Shown one piece after another: positions 15,993 to 23,668 of a DNA stretch of 64,000 bases (its first letter is position 1; the number at the start of each line of letters is the position of its first letter). The notes below the pieces were generated by a model. That model worked only from the letters and a program-made list of their open reading frames with translations, made no database searches and was not told the DNA's origin. Both the position numbers and the translations under genes were made by a program. This DNA is from CAVYGN01 sp964413265 (lineage in GTDB: Bacteria > Spirochaetota > Brevinematia > Brevinematales > JAOACQ01), in NCBI GenBank assembly GCA_964413265.1, contig CAYPRX010000088.1:33655-97654 (forward strand), in the 5' to 3' direction.

Positions 15993-17735
15993 TCAAGATG
16001 CTGCCTGTGCTTTGAGCCTCTTGTCAATAAGCCTTAAGATATAACTAAATCCGTCAAAGGCTTCCTCGTATAAAGAACACCATGCCTCAAGGGTAGAAGT
16101 TGTTAAACCTCCATTCATGGTCATTGAAGATATGGTTTCGATGGAACCCTGCATTGTAAATTCGATCAAGCGGGCAAGAAGGGAATTTTCATGTGCACAT
16201 TTTAGGAAAAAGGTATCGAATTCCGTCATTGTATGATATTCTTCCACCGAATCCTTGTTGTTTTTAAATTTTTTCAACGCTCCTTTGGAGGCATAATAAG
16301 CCTTCATTGAGAATTCTTCCACTTTGATTAATTCTTCTTTTAATTCTTTAAGGAGATTGAGAAAGCCTGATTCATTGGAGGGCTTCGATTCTGCCTTAAC
16401 TTCTTTATTTAATGGAGAGGAGCTGCCAAGAGTCTTTAGGACTTCAATTAATGGCAGATGCTTTGCACCCTTTATCAGAGCTCCGCCCTCGGTTGAATTA
16501 ATGACGCTGGAGCTTGTTTCATGAATTTCCTTTTTAAACCATTCGAGAAATGTCAAAAATTTTCTGTCGGTCGAAACCATTTTTCCATCCCAGCCCTCTA
16601 TTTCTATTCTGTCTGAGAGAAGAAGCATTTTTGAATTATAATTTTCGTAGGTCTCAATGCGGTTTATCCTGTAATATAATAATTCTTCGAGAATGCTGCC
16701 CCTGATATGGGTCTGCTTATGCGGATAAGAAAGATCCTGACCGATAAAAATGATCGGATCGCATTTCAGGTATCTTGCGAGATCAAAAGCCGAGGTTGAT
16801 ACTGAACCGCCACAGAGCAGTTCCCCCTTTTCACCCCAGAATTTCTTCAGTTCTTTATATATAGGTAAGGTAGAATCGAAAATGAAGATATTTCCTTGAG
16901 AGAATTTCGCAAAGCTCATGAATGAAGCGGCAGAGTCGATGACGAGACGGGAAGAGCCGTTGAAGGCGTACAGCAGGTAAAGAGAGTTTTTATCCTGAGG
17001 ATCGACGCTGACAACAAAATCCGCAAGTATTCCGTAATTGCAGAGGTTAATATATGCAGTATCAGTAGAAATAATTGCAACTCTGTCCTGATATTTTTTA
17101 AGAACATCTATGTTTTTAGAAAGGGACGGGCCTGCCCCTACAATAACGGCTGGTTTACCTGTAAAATTGTGCCTGATATCATTAATCCCCGGCAGTTTAA
17201 AATAGTAGGAAGAATTTTTGATAATATTTCTGAGCCAGACTTTCTGAAACCTTTTTAATGTTGCCTTGTTAATCTGTTTTTTGGAAAGATAAGCCGAAAT
17301 AATCCCCTCAAGGGAAGACATAATGTCGGGATAGAGATTAAAATAGGGACGGTGGATATAGAAGCTAAGTTCCTTTATGCCATTTTCTTCCAGAAAATTG
17401 ATTATGAGGTCCTTGTCCTGCTTTATGATCTTTACCCTGGGATCAGCAATGATCTTTTTGGTATCAGGGAACTTTTCAGCGGCTTCCATAATATCATTAT
17501 CCGGTTCAAATACAATTATCCGCAGTTCTGTGTTCTTTAAAATATAATCAATAATGTAACCGAAGCCGAAACCGGCTATCAGTACCCACTCCATGCCGGT
17601 ATTGAAATTTTTTACCACTCTTTCGGCCTCCCTGTACGGCTGAGACGAATGAAGTGTAAATGATCGGCCGCTATGATGAATCCTTGCGTTTCTGAAGCCA
17701 TCCTTTTCCAGTAATTCTATTGAATATGAACCCAT
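15993..17735 (-). CDS. Motility-associated glycosyltransferase Maf (DUF115, MptE-like)
   Basis: 580-residue DUF115 protein. The N-terminal third (about 1-150) resembles a Rossmann domain (WVLIAGFGFGYIIDYI, IVFEPDNDIMEAA). The central DUF115 domain carries KPAVIVGAGPSLSKNI, IISTDTAYINL, DFVVSVDPQDKN and IIFIGQDLSYPHKQTH, the sugar-nucleotide-binding set. In Campylobacter and Aeromonas, Maf proteins attach nonulosonic acids to flagellin; in spirochaetes the homologue is annotated as motility-associated factor. Convergence with flaA fits modification of periplasmic flagellar proteins (inference). It is probably cotranscribed with the penicillin-binding protein, whose stop is 16 bases upstream on this strand. 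Confidence 0.87.
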   Translation of the reverse strand: MGSYSIELLEKDGFRNARIHHSGRSFTLHSSQPYREAERVVKNFNTGMEWVLIAGFGFGYIIDYILKNTELRIIVFEPDNDIMEAAEKFPDTKKIIADPRVKIIKQDKDLIINFLEENGIKELSFYIHRPYFNLYPDIMSSLEGIISAYLSKKQINKATLKRFQKVWLRNIIKNSSYYFKLPGINDIRHNFTGKPAVIVGAGPSLSKNIDVLKKYQDRVAIISTDTAYINLCNYGILADFVVSVDPQDKNSLYLLYAFNGSSRLVIDSAASFMSFAKFSQGNIFIFDSTLPIYKELKKFWGEKGELLCGGSVSTSAFDLARYLKCDPIIFIGQDLSYPHKQTHIRGSILEELLYYRINRIETYENYNSKMLLLSDRIEIEGWDGKMVSTDRKFLTFLEWFKKEIHETSSSVINSTEGGALIKGAKHLPLIEVLKTLGSSSPLNKEVKAESKPSNESGFLNLLKELKEELIKVEEFSMKAYYASKGALKKFKNNKDSVEEYHTMTEFDTFFLKCAHENSLLARLIEFTMQGSIETISSMTMNGGLTTSTLEAWCSLYEEAFDGFSYILRLIDKRLKAQAAS

Positions 17736-17751
17736 TGGATTCTCTCCCCAG

Positions 17752-19347
17752 CTAGTCGTTTGTAAAGAATGAAGTTGAAGTGATCATTCTCCTTATGATG
17801 TTTGCGAAGACCGGCGCTGCTACAAGTCCGCCGCTATGATAATCGCCATGCGGTTTGCTTATTACAACGACAACCGTGTATTTAGGCCTGATGGAAGGTA
17901 CATAGCCGACGAATACAGCGTTAAACAGGTCCGTATAGTATCCAGCCCCCTTTTCCTTAGCTATCTGGCCTGTGCCGGTCTTTCCTGCTATTGTTATGCC
18001 TTCTATTTTTGCTTTTATCGCTGTCCCGTTTTCACTGACTACTTTTTCCATCATTGATAAAAGCTCAGAACTGGTTTCAGAAGAAATAACCCTGTAATTT
18101 CTCATATCAGGGTTATAGATATTGCTGCCCTTCTCATCAATTATGCTTCGTATGAGAACCGGTGTTTTGTAAATTCCTTCATTTGCTATAACACTTGAGG
18201 CGACGGATAACTGAAGCGCTGTGACCCCGATTTCCTGGCCTATAGAAATCATATATTTTGACAGAATTGACCACTTGCCAGGCGGTCTTAGTATACCGCT
18301 TGAATTTTCCGAAAGAGGCAGGGGGATGCTCTCGCCAAAGCCGAATTTTTTCAGAAAATTATAAAAATCATGTTTTCCAAAGCTGTCGGCTAACTGCACC
18401 ATACCGACATTGCAGGACTTCTGAATAATGGCGGTAAGATCGACCTTGCCATGCGCCCTCTCACATGAAAAAGTTTGATCATCTATGGTGGCGAAACCCG
18501 GACAGTCATAAACAGGATAAGTCGGTGTGGCGTATTTATTTTCAATTGCGAAGGCAGCGCTGAACTGCTTCATAGCAGAACCTGGTTCGAAAATACTTGA
18601 ATTCGCTCGTGACTGAAGATTTAAGGGTGTAGCACTTTTTAAGTTATTCGGATCGTAAGAAGGAAAGCTAACTATTGAAAGTATTTCCATGGTACTGTTG
18701 TCAACTATCACAACACTGCCATATTCCGCTTTATTCTCGATAATTCCATTTTTCAGCTCGTCAAAAACGATCGACGAAAGTTCAGAATCAAGGGTTGTAT
18801 AAATAGTATATCCCTTGGAAAGATAACTGTTCATTGACAGCTCAAGACCTGACAGCCCCGTATTGTCTATACCTACAACTCCTATTATATGCGCAACTGC
18901 CGCAGATGAATAAAACCGTCCTTCTTCATTAATAATGCCCAGTTCATCCTGGACAATAATATTACTTTTTTTGAGAACTGAAACCATATCCCTTATGGAG
19001 GAACTTTCGCTGGGGGTCATCTTTCTTTTTATCCAGATAAAACCCCTGTTGCTATTTAAAAGATATAAATCGTTTGTCAGGTTGTGATGGGCCGACAGAA
19101 TATTGTAAAAGTAACGCTTACTGGCGTCACTCATCAATTTAGGTCTCGCGTAAAGTGAGTAGAAAGCTGAGCTTACAGCCAGATCCTTTGAATTTCTGTC
19201 TATTATTGATCCGCGTGTACTTGTATTGACTGGAAAAGTTTTTAAACGAGGATCCGGGAAAAGTGAGATTGATACAATTCTAATCTCCAGAAGGATAAAA
19301 AATAGAATAAATAATAAGAAAATTACAACGATCCTGTTCTCACGCAT
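17752..19347 (-). CDS. Penicillin-binding protein 2/FtsI-type transpeptidase
   Basis: Class B penicillin-binding protein of 531 residues that cross-links septal or cylindrical peptidoglycan in the periplasm. Single N-terminal helix about 6-28, dimerisation domain from RGSIIDRNSKDLA, transpeptidase domain with S257-A-M-K, S311-C-N and K456-T-G-T, all intact. GTAIKAKIEGITIAGKTGTGQ and LFNAVFVGYVPS are typical of FtsI/SpoVD. No PASTA domain is present. There is no ftsW, mraY or mur gene nearby, so this is not the classic dcw cluster; it may be a second, specialised FtsI paralogue. The maf gene follows 16 bases later. Confidence 0.92.
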   Translation of the reverse strand: MRENRIVVIFLLFILFFILLEIRIVSISLFPDPRLKTFPVNTSTRGSIIDRNSKDLAVSSAFYSLYARPKLMSDASKRYFYNILSAHHNLTNDLYLLNSNRGFIWIKRKMTPSESSSIRDMVSVLKKSNIIVQDELGIINEEGRFYSSAAVAHIIGVVGIDNTGLSGLELSMNSYLSKGYTIYTTLDSELSSIVFDELKNGIIENKAEYGSVVIVDNSTMEILSIVSFPSYDPNNLKSATPLNLQSRANSSIFEPGSAMKQFSAAFAIENKYATPTYPVYDCPGFATIDDQTFSCERAHGKVDLTAIIQKSCNVGMVQLADSFGKHDFYNFLKKFGFGESIPLPLSENSSGILRPPGKWSILSKYMISIGQEIGVTALQLSVASSVIANEGIYKTPVLIRSIIDEKGSNIYNPDMRNYRVISSETSSELLSMMEKVVSENGTAIKAKIEGITIAGKTGTGQIAKEKGAGYYTDLFNAVFVGYVPSIRPKYTVVVVISKPHGDYHSGGLVAAPVFANIIRRMITSTSFFTND

Positions 19348-19493
19348 AGATAGTCCTTATGGATTCTTATTATAAAAAAAGTTATATGAAATAGCTATTT
19401 TTGACTGTTTACCTGCTTCTCTTTATTTCTAAATCTCATGTTCCGAAAAATAATTGCCGTGTGAATAAATAATTAACTGTTCCGGAGGAAATT

Positions 19494-20897
19494 ATGGCAT
19501 CATTATTCAACCTTCTGCTGTTCATCTCCTATAAAGCATTAATTGTCGGAATATTTTATTTCACATTGCAGTATTTTAATATTCGCCTTGATATACTGGC
19601 TTTATATTTTTACATTTTCCTGTCTTTTTTCCAGCTTTTATACGTCATATTCCAGGCATTTTCAGGAACAGGCAGTAAAAAAGACCCTTCTCTCCGGCAA
19701 TTCGGTGTCATTTCCCAGTACACCCCGATAATAACCATTTTGATGGAAATCCTTATGTTATCACTGTCCTGTTATTATCTAATCAAACTTGAAAATGACC
19801 TCACAAGCATTCTGCTTATCTTTACATCCATTATCCCTATCCATACAGTTTATTATTATCTCAATACAGTATCCTTCGGCTTTATTATAAAAAAAAGAAA
19901 CATGAAGATCGGGGAAGTTAATATTTTTTCCTTTTTTTTATTTATATTGATTATTTTTTTCGAACCGGCTGCTTATATTTTTTTTAAATACTTCTACAGC
20001 GGCACAAGAAAATTCCCGGATTTAAAGATATTGATTTCAGGCATAAATATGACGGGCATAGATATATCACTTTTTACACTTACTATGCTTATCAACGGGA
20101 TAGTAATTTTTCTATTTTTATATTATAAAAAAAACAAAGCAAAAAGTATTTACAAAATTATTGGGAATCTTTCCCTTGTCAACAGTCCCGGAGAAATCAG
20201 AATTAATGACATTAATGAATACGGCTATATTGAAACTGGAATAAGGGATCTCCAGAAAAGGCTATTCAGTGAAAAAGAGAGTTTTATGCTTATTAATGAC
20301 TATGTATCTAAAAATATGAGAGATGAAATTAAAAAAAGCGGAATTGTGCTTGAAGGGGAAGAAAAAACAGCTGTAGTAGTTACCATACGGATCGGATTCT
20401 ATATATATGACTATACCCCTGGAAAATATATTAAACTTTTAAACAGTATTTTCAATCTTATTGGAGAATATGCCGAAGAATATGAGGCTTATCCGTTTTT
20501 TCAACTGAACAGGGCTGTCATAATCTACGGGGTTCCATATTATTATGAACATTCAAAATTAAATGCTATCGAGGCCACACAGGAAATGATTACCGATATT
20601 GAAAATTTGATAAACAATGAGGGGGGAACGGTTTCAATACATGCTGGCATTTACAGCGGCACCGTTGTCACGGGAGCTTTAAATACTAAGGGCAAGGGAA
20701 TCCTGGAATATTCCGCCACTGGAGAAGGAATCGAAGTATCAGAAAAGATCGCCTGGGCGGCTGAAAATATAGATGCCCGAATACTGGTTTCTTATGACAT
20801 GATTGATGGTCTTAAAAATAAATTTTATCCAGACAGGACATTAAAATTGAAATTGATAAATAGCGGGGAAATTCTATTGGCGCAATTAAAAGTTTAA
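19494..20897 (+). CDS. Membrane protein with degenerate class III cyclase domain
   Basis: 467 residues: about six hydrophobic segments in residues 1-215, then a class III adenylate/guanylate cyclase homology domain about 285-460. The fold is recognisable from GVPYYYEHSKLNAIEATQEM and HAGIYSGTVVTGALNTKGKG...LEYSATGEGIEVSEKI. The catalytic positions look lost: the first metal Asp region reads VVVTIRIGFYIYD, the second (normally GD.V.A.FG) reads NRAVIIYG, and the Asn/Arg pair (V-N-x-A-x-R) reads IEVSEKI. It is therefore probably a non-cyclising receptor or regulatory pseudo-cyclase. It ends four bases into the convergent yqeY gene. The start follows GGAGG. Confidence 0.75.
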   Translation: MASLFNLLLFISYKALIVGIFYFTLQYFNIRLDILALYFYIFLSFFQLLYVIFQAFSGTGSKKDPSLRQFGVISQYTPIITILMEILMLSLSCYYLIKLENDLTSILLIFTSIIPIHTVYYYLNTVSFGFIIKKRNMKIGEVNIFSFFLFILIIFFEPAAYIFFKYFYSGTRKFPDLKILISGINMTGIDISLFTLTMLINGIVIFLFLYYKKNKAKSIYKIIGNLSLVNSPGEIRINDINEYGYIETGIRDLQKRLFSEKESFMLINDYVSKNMRDEIKKSGIVLEGEEKTAVVVTIRIGFYIYDYTPGKYIKLLNSIFNLIGEYAEEYEAYPFFQLNRAVIIYGVPYYYEHSKLNAIEATQEMITDIENLINNEGGTVSIHAGIYSGTVVTGALNTKGKGILEYSATGEGIEVSEKIAWAAENIDARILVSYDMIDGLKNKFYPDRTLKLKLINSGEILLAQLKV

Positions 20898-21352
20898 ACT
20901 TCTTTCCTTATTTTGAGTTTTTCCAAAACCATATCTTTAACTGATGCGCCTTCGGCCCTGCCTCTGACCCGACTCATCACTTCTTTCATAACCTTTCCCA
21001 TGTCAGATGGAGAGTTAGCATCAAGTTCTTTAATTACCCCCACTGTAATATCCTCCAATTCCTTTTCAGTGAGAGCAGGAGGAAGGAGGGTCGATAAATA
21101 TTCAATTTCCGCCTTTTCCTTATCGGAAAGATCGGTCCGGTCAGCACTTATGAATTCCTGCATTACTTCTTTTTTTTGTTTGATAGTCTTCTGAATAAAA
21201 GAAAGGATATCTTCATCCGTCAGGTCTTTCTTTGTGTTAATCACTTCATATTTTAAGTCCGATACGAGCATTGAGAGAACATTCGTAAGAAACTTGTCCT
21301 GCTTTTTCCTTGCCTCGATATATTTTTTCTGAATATCGTCGAATAAAGACAT
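20894..21352 (-). CDS. GatB/YqeY domain-containing protein
   Basis: 152-residue stand-alone YqeY protein, homologous to the C-terminal tRNA-binding domain of GatB. Two helical halves are visible: SLFDDIQKKYIEARKKQDKFLTNVLSMLVSDLKY, then YLSTLLPPALTEKELEDI...DMGKVMKEVMSRVRGRAEGASV. Its cellular role is not settled; it commonly sits next to rpsU, as here (12-base gap). It is the last gene of the HIT-rpsU-yqeY minus-strand cluster, and its stop overlaps that of the convergent cyclase-like gene. Confidence 0.9.
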   Translation of the reverse strand: MSLFDDIQKKYIEARKKQDKFLTNVLSMLVSDLKYEVINTKKDLTDEDILSFIQKTIKQKKEVMQEFISADRTDLSDKEKAEIEYLSTLLPPALTEKELEDITVGVIKELDANSPSDMGKVMKEVMSRVRGRAEGASVKDMVLEKLKIRKEV

Positions 21353-21364
21353 ATTAATATCTCT

Positions 21365-21577
21365 TTAGATATAACGGCTCATCAAGCGCATTTTACGTAT
21401 CTTTTTTTCAATCTTTCTCTGGACTGTTGAGATCTTTTTCTTTCTTGACTCGGAGGGTTTTTCATAAAAACGGTGCTTTTTTTCCTCAGTAAGAATGCCG
21501 TCCTTTTCAACCTCTTTCTTGAACCTTTTCAATGCAGAATCAACAGATTCATTGTCTCTGACATCAACCTGGAGCAT
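21365..21577 (-). CDS. rpsU: 30S ribosomal protein S21
   Basis: 70-residue basic ribosomal protein with family pattern VDSALKRFKKEVEKDGILTE...KHRFYEKPSESRKKK and a lysine/arginine-rich tail; it contacts the platform of the 30S subunit near the anti-Shine-Dalgarno region. The ATG at 21577 was chosen because GAGGTG lies six bases upstream; an in-frame GTG at 21586 is part of that site. Its neighbours yqeY and HIT are common partners. Confidence 0.95.
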   Translation of the reverse strand: MLQVDVRDNESVDSALKRFKKEVEKDGILTEEKKHRFYEKPSESRKKKISTVQRKIEKKIRKMRLMSRYI

Positions 21578-21607
21578 TAATATCACCTCTTTAAATAATT
21601 TAAAATC

Positions 21608-21949
21608 TTATCCCGGTGGCCAGCCGAAGACCCTTCCTCCAAGAAGATGAAAATGAATATGGAAAACGGATTGCAGTGCATCCCTGTTGCAGTTTGCAAT
21701 GACCCTGTATCCGTTGCGGTCTATTTTCATTTCTGCGGCTATATGTTGAATAGCCTTGAAAAGGTCCGCATATACAGAATAATCCTTCACATCATTTAAG
21801 GTTCTTATATGAACCCTGGGAATAATTACAACATGCACGGGGGCCTGAGGATTGACATCCTTAAAAGCCACTACCTTCTCATCTTCAAAAATTATATTTG
21901 AAGGAATCTCTCTGCTGATTATTTTGCAAAAAATGCAATCGGCAGCCAT
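21608..21949 (-). CDS. HIT family nucleotide hydrolase (Hint/YcfF-like)
   Basis: 113 residues. DCIFCKIISREIPSNIIFEDEKVVAFKDVNPQAPVHVVIIPR is the Hint N-terminus with the two zinc-type cysteines; SVFHIHFHLLGGR is the histidine triad (H-x-H-x-H). Hint proteins hydrolyse purine nucleoside phosphoramidates in the cytoplasm. The length and GGR ending are normal. GGGGA precedes the ATG. First gene of the HIT-rpsU-yqeY unit, transcribed away from the acidic zinc-ribbon gene on the other strand. Confidence 0.94.
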   Translation of the reverse strand: MAADCIFCKIISREIPSNIIFEDEKVVAFKDVNPQAPVHVVIIPRVHIRTLNDVKDYSVYADLFKAIQHIAAEMKIDRNGYRVIANCNRDALQSVFHIHFHLLGGRVFGWPPG

Positions 21950-22023
21950 TTAAATCCCCTGTAATTAAGACATATATTATAATTAATTAAATTGTATATT
22001 GCAAAAAATATGTACAAATTTTC

Positions 22024-22051
22024 TTGACATATCCAAAATTAAGAGTATTAT
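22024..22051 (+). promoter_or_regulatory. Sigma-70-type promoter for the acidic zinc-ribbon protein
   Basis: TTGACA (22024-22029), 16-base spacer, TATTAT (22046-22051). The expected start near 22058 is about 50 bases before the ATG at 22109. Confidence 0.65.
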
Positions 22052-22108
22052 TATTATACAATATTTGAATCGGCAGCAAAGAGAAATGCCGTGGTAGGGA
22101 GCAGTGGT

Positions 22109-22513
22109 ATGTATATGAAGGACATGATGGGAAATTCTATTGCTGATGACGCTGAGTTCGATGATTTAGACGATTTCGATTATGTTGATCAGTTTATTTC
22201 AAAGGATGAAGAAGGAGATGAGACATCAGATTTGAATGACGAGTTGGATGATCTTGATGATCTTTATGTCGATGAGGGAGATGACATAGACGAGCTGGGA
22301 AACGGTGTCGAGGAATTCGATGAAGAAGAAGAAGATGAAAATTCCGAAGATGAAGATATAAACGATATGGATGAGGAACTTGAAGCCCGCTTTATTTGTG
22401 AGGACTGCGGGCATAAATGGCTTGATTTTGTTACTGAGACCGATGAGGAAAACGATCTGCTTGAAACAAGCTGCCCGCTTTGCGGTTCACAGAACGTTTC
22501 GATGGAAAGATGA
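22109..22513 (+). CDS. Highly acidic protein with C-terminal zinc ribbon, unknown
   Basis: 134 residues. Residues about 10-100 are an Asp/Glu-rich low-complexity stretch (clusters such as DDLDDFD, EEFDEEEEDENSEDED). The C-terminus carries CEDCGHKW and CPLCGSQNV, a four-cysteine zinc ribbon of about 35 residues, like FmdB or transcription-factor ribbons. The acidic tract suggests a nucleic-acid mimic or a chaperone/RNA-polymerase contact, but nothing proves this. The ATG at 22109 follows AGGGAG by seven bases; a GTG at 22091 lies upstream of that site. It has its own promoter and terminator, so it is a single-gene unit. No known family recognised. Confidence 0.75.
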   Translation: MYMKDMMGNSIADDAEFDDLDDFDYVDQFISKDEEGDETSDLNDELDDLDDLYVDEGDDIDELGNGVEEFDEEEEDENSEDEDINDMDEELEARFICEDCGHKWLDFVTETDEENDLLETSCPLCGSQNVSMER

Positions 22514-22528
22514 AAATTGACCCCCGCT

Positions 22529-22561
22529 AAAAAGGGCTGTCATAAAAGACAGCCCTTTTTT
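22529..22561 (+). terminator. Rho-independent terminator
   Basis: AAAAAGGGCTGTC (22529-22541), loop ATAAAA, GACAGCCCTTTTT (22548-22560) plus T. The stem is perfect and the T-run fits; the opposite A-run allows action in both directions. Confidence 0.9.
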
Positions 22562-22602
22562 AAATGCAGGAAAAATTATTTAAAAGCAGGGAGAGAATTT
22601 TT

Positions 22603-22962
22603 ATGCCTGAAAATAGAAGATTCTCAAGGATCGGATTCAAAATCAACTGCAATTTTAAGACAAAAACAAGTGATTATTCATGCAGGGTTATAAATCTTTC
22701 TTTAAAAGGACTTCTTGCTGAGATAGATGAAGATTTTAATCCTGATGATCTTAAAGCCGGGATTATTGAAATAAGCCTCATTAATTCGGATATCAAAATC
22801 TCCTTTGAATCCAGGCTTGCACATTTGGACGGAAAACTTGCAGGATTCATATTTGTCAGGACTGATGTTGAAAGCATAACACATCTGCGCTCGATCCTTG
22901 AAGCTAATACTGGAAATCCCAATAAAATAGAAAGCGAATTGCAATTCCTGATCGAAAAGTGA
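22603..22962 (+). CDS. PilZ-domain protein (c-di-GMP receptor)
   Basis: 119-residue single-domain PilZ protein. RRFSRIGF provides the R-x-x-x-R loop and NLSLKGLLAEI the D/N-x-S-x-x-G motif that together bind cyclic di-GMP; the remaining strands fit the PilZ barrel. As a free-standing domain it probably acts by protein contact on motility or envelope functions. The ATG at 22603 follows GGGAGAG; an in-frame codon at 22564 would start immediately after the upstream terminator. Only about 40 bases separate that terminator from the start and no clear promoter is visible there, so expression may depend on readthrough. It converges on bioY. Confidence 0.87.
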   Translation: MPENRRFSRIGFKINCNFKTKTSDYSCRVINLSLKGLLAEIDEDFNPDDLKAGIIEISLINSDIKISFESRLAHLDGKLAGFIFVRTDVESITHLRSILEANTGNPNKIESELQFLIEK

Positions 22963-22966
22963 AGGT

Positions 22967-23590
22967 CTAGTAAGATTTTTCAGCGCTTATCAAATGTATA
23001 ATAGAAGCTCCCGCAGCCGCTTTAATCAGATCTCCGAGAATAAACGGAAAGACCCCTAACTGCAAAAGAGTGCAAACACCTGGGTAACTGCCCTTTACCA
23101 GGTACAGCCAGAAACCGAGCTGAATTAAACCTGGAATATAAACCAGTACTGTCTGGCTTATGAGTATGAAAATGAAAATCCAGGGTAATTTTCCGGTGAA
23201 GGGGTAATTTTCCGTTAAATGTCCTATAAACATAGCGGCAATAATAAATCCTATAATGTAACCGCCTGTAGGACCTGCTAAAACGGAAATTCCACCTGAA
23301 AAACCGGCAAACCATGGTATTCCGGCAGCTCCAAGGACCGCATATAATAGCGCGCTTGAGCCACCCCACCACTTTCCCAGCAGAACGCCCAGAAGGACAG
23401 CCCCGAGTGTCTGTCCAGTTATTGGAACTGGCGTCCAGGGTAGGTAGATTTTGATCTGAGCTAGGGCTCCGATAAGGCAGGCCCCGGCGAAAGCAAGAAT
23501 AATTCGGGAAGAAATCGCCGATTCACTCCGCCACTTATAAAAACCGTTAAGTAACTTGGAGAAATTGCTTTCAATTGTATTTGGATGCAT
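22967..23590 (-). CDS. bioY: Biotin ECF transporter S component BioY
   Basis: Membrane-embedded biotin-binding subunit of an ECF transporter, 207 residues with six hydrophobic segments. Family pattern: AQIKIYLPWTPVPITGQTLGAVLLGVLLG near the N-terminus, YAVLGAAGIPWFAGFSGGISVLAGPTGGYIIGF in the middle, and the C-terminal LGVFPFILGDLIKAAAGA. No EcfA/EcfT genes are adjacent, so it either uses a shared energising module or works alone. GGAGGTG precedes the ATG. A promoter with a pair of direct repeats suggests regulation, presumably by biotin status. Confidence 0.95.
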   Translation of the reverse strand: MHPNTIESNFSKLLNGFYKWRSESAISSRIILAFAGACLIGALAQIKIYLPWTPVPITGQTLGAVLLGVLLGKWWGGSSALLYAVLGAAGIPWFAGFSGGISVLAGPTGGYIIGFIIAAMFIGHLTENYPFTGKLPWIFIFILISQTVLVYIPGLIQLGFWLYLVKGSYPGVCTLLQLGVFPFILGDLIKAAAGASIIHLISAEKSY

Positions 23591-23605
23591 ATTAATACAC
23601 CTCCG

Positions 23606-23650
23606 GATTGTATGCTCTTAGATTGTATATCATACCCCATTTATTGTCAA
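23606..23650 (-). promoter_or_regulatory. bioY promoter with direct-repeat operator candidate
   Basis: Read on the minus strand: TTGACA (23650-23645), 17-base spacer, TACAATC with -10 TACAAT at 23627-23622. The 8-mer ATACAATC occurs twice, at 23628-23621 covering the -10 and at 23613-23606 downstream, 15 bases apart. It does not match the classical BirA site. A repressor binding both copies would block the promoter (inference). Confidence 0.6.
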
Positions 23651-23668
23651 CCAGAATTTTAATTGGGT

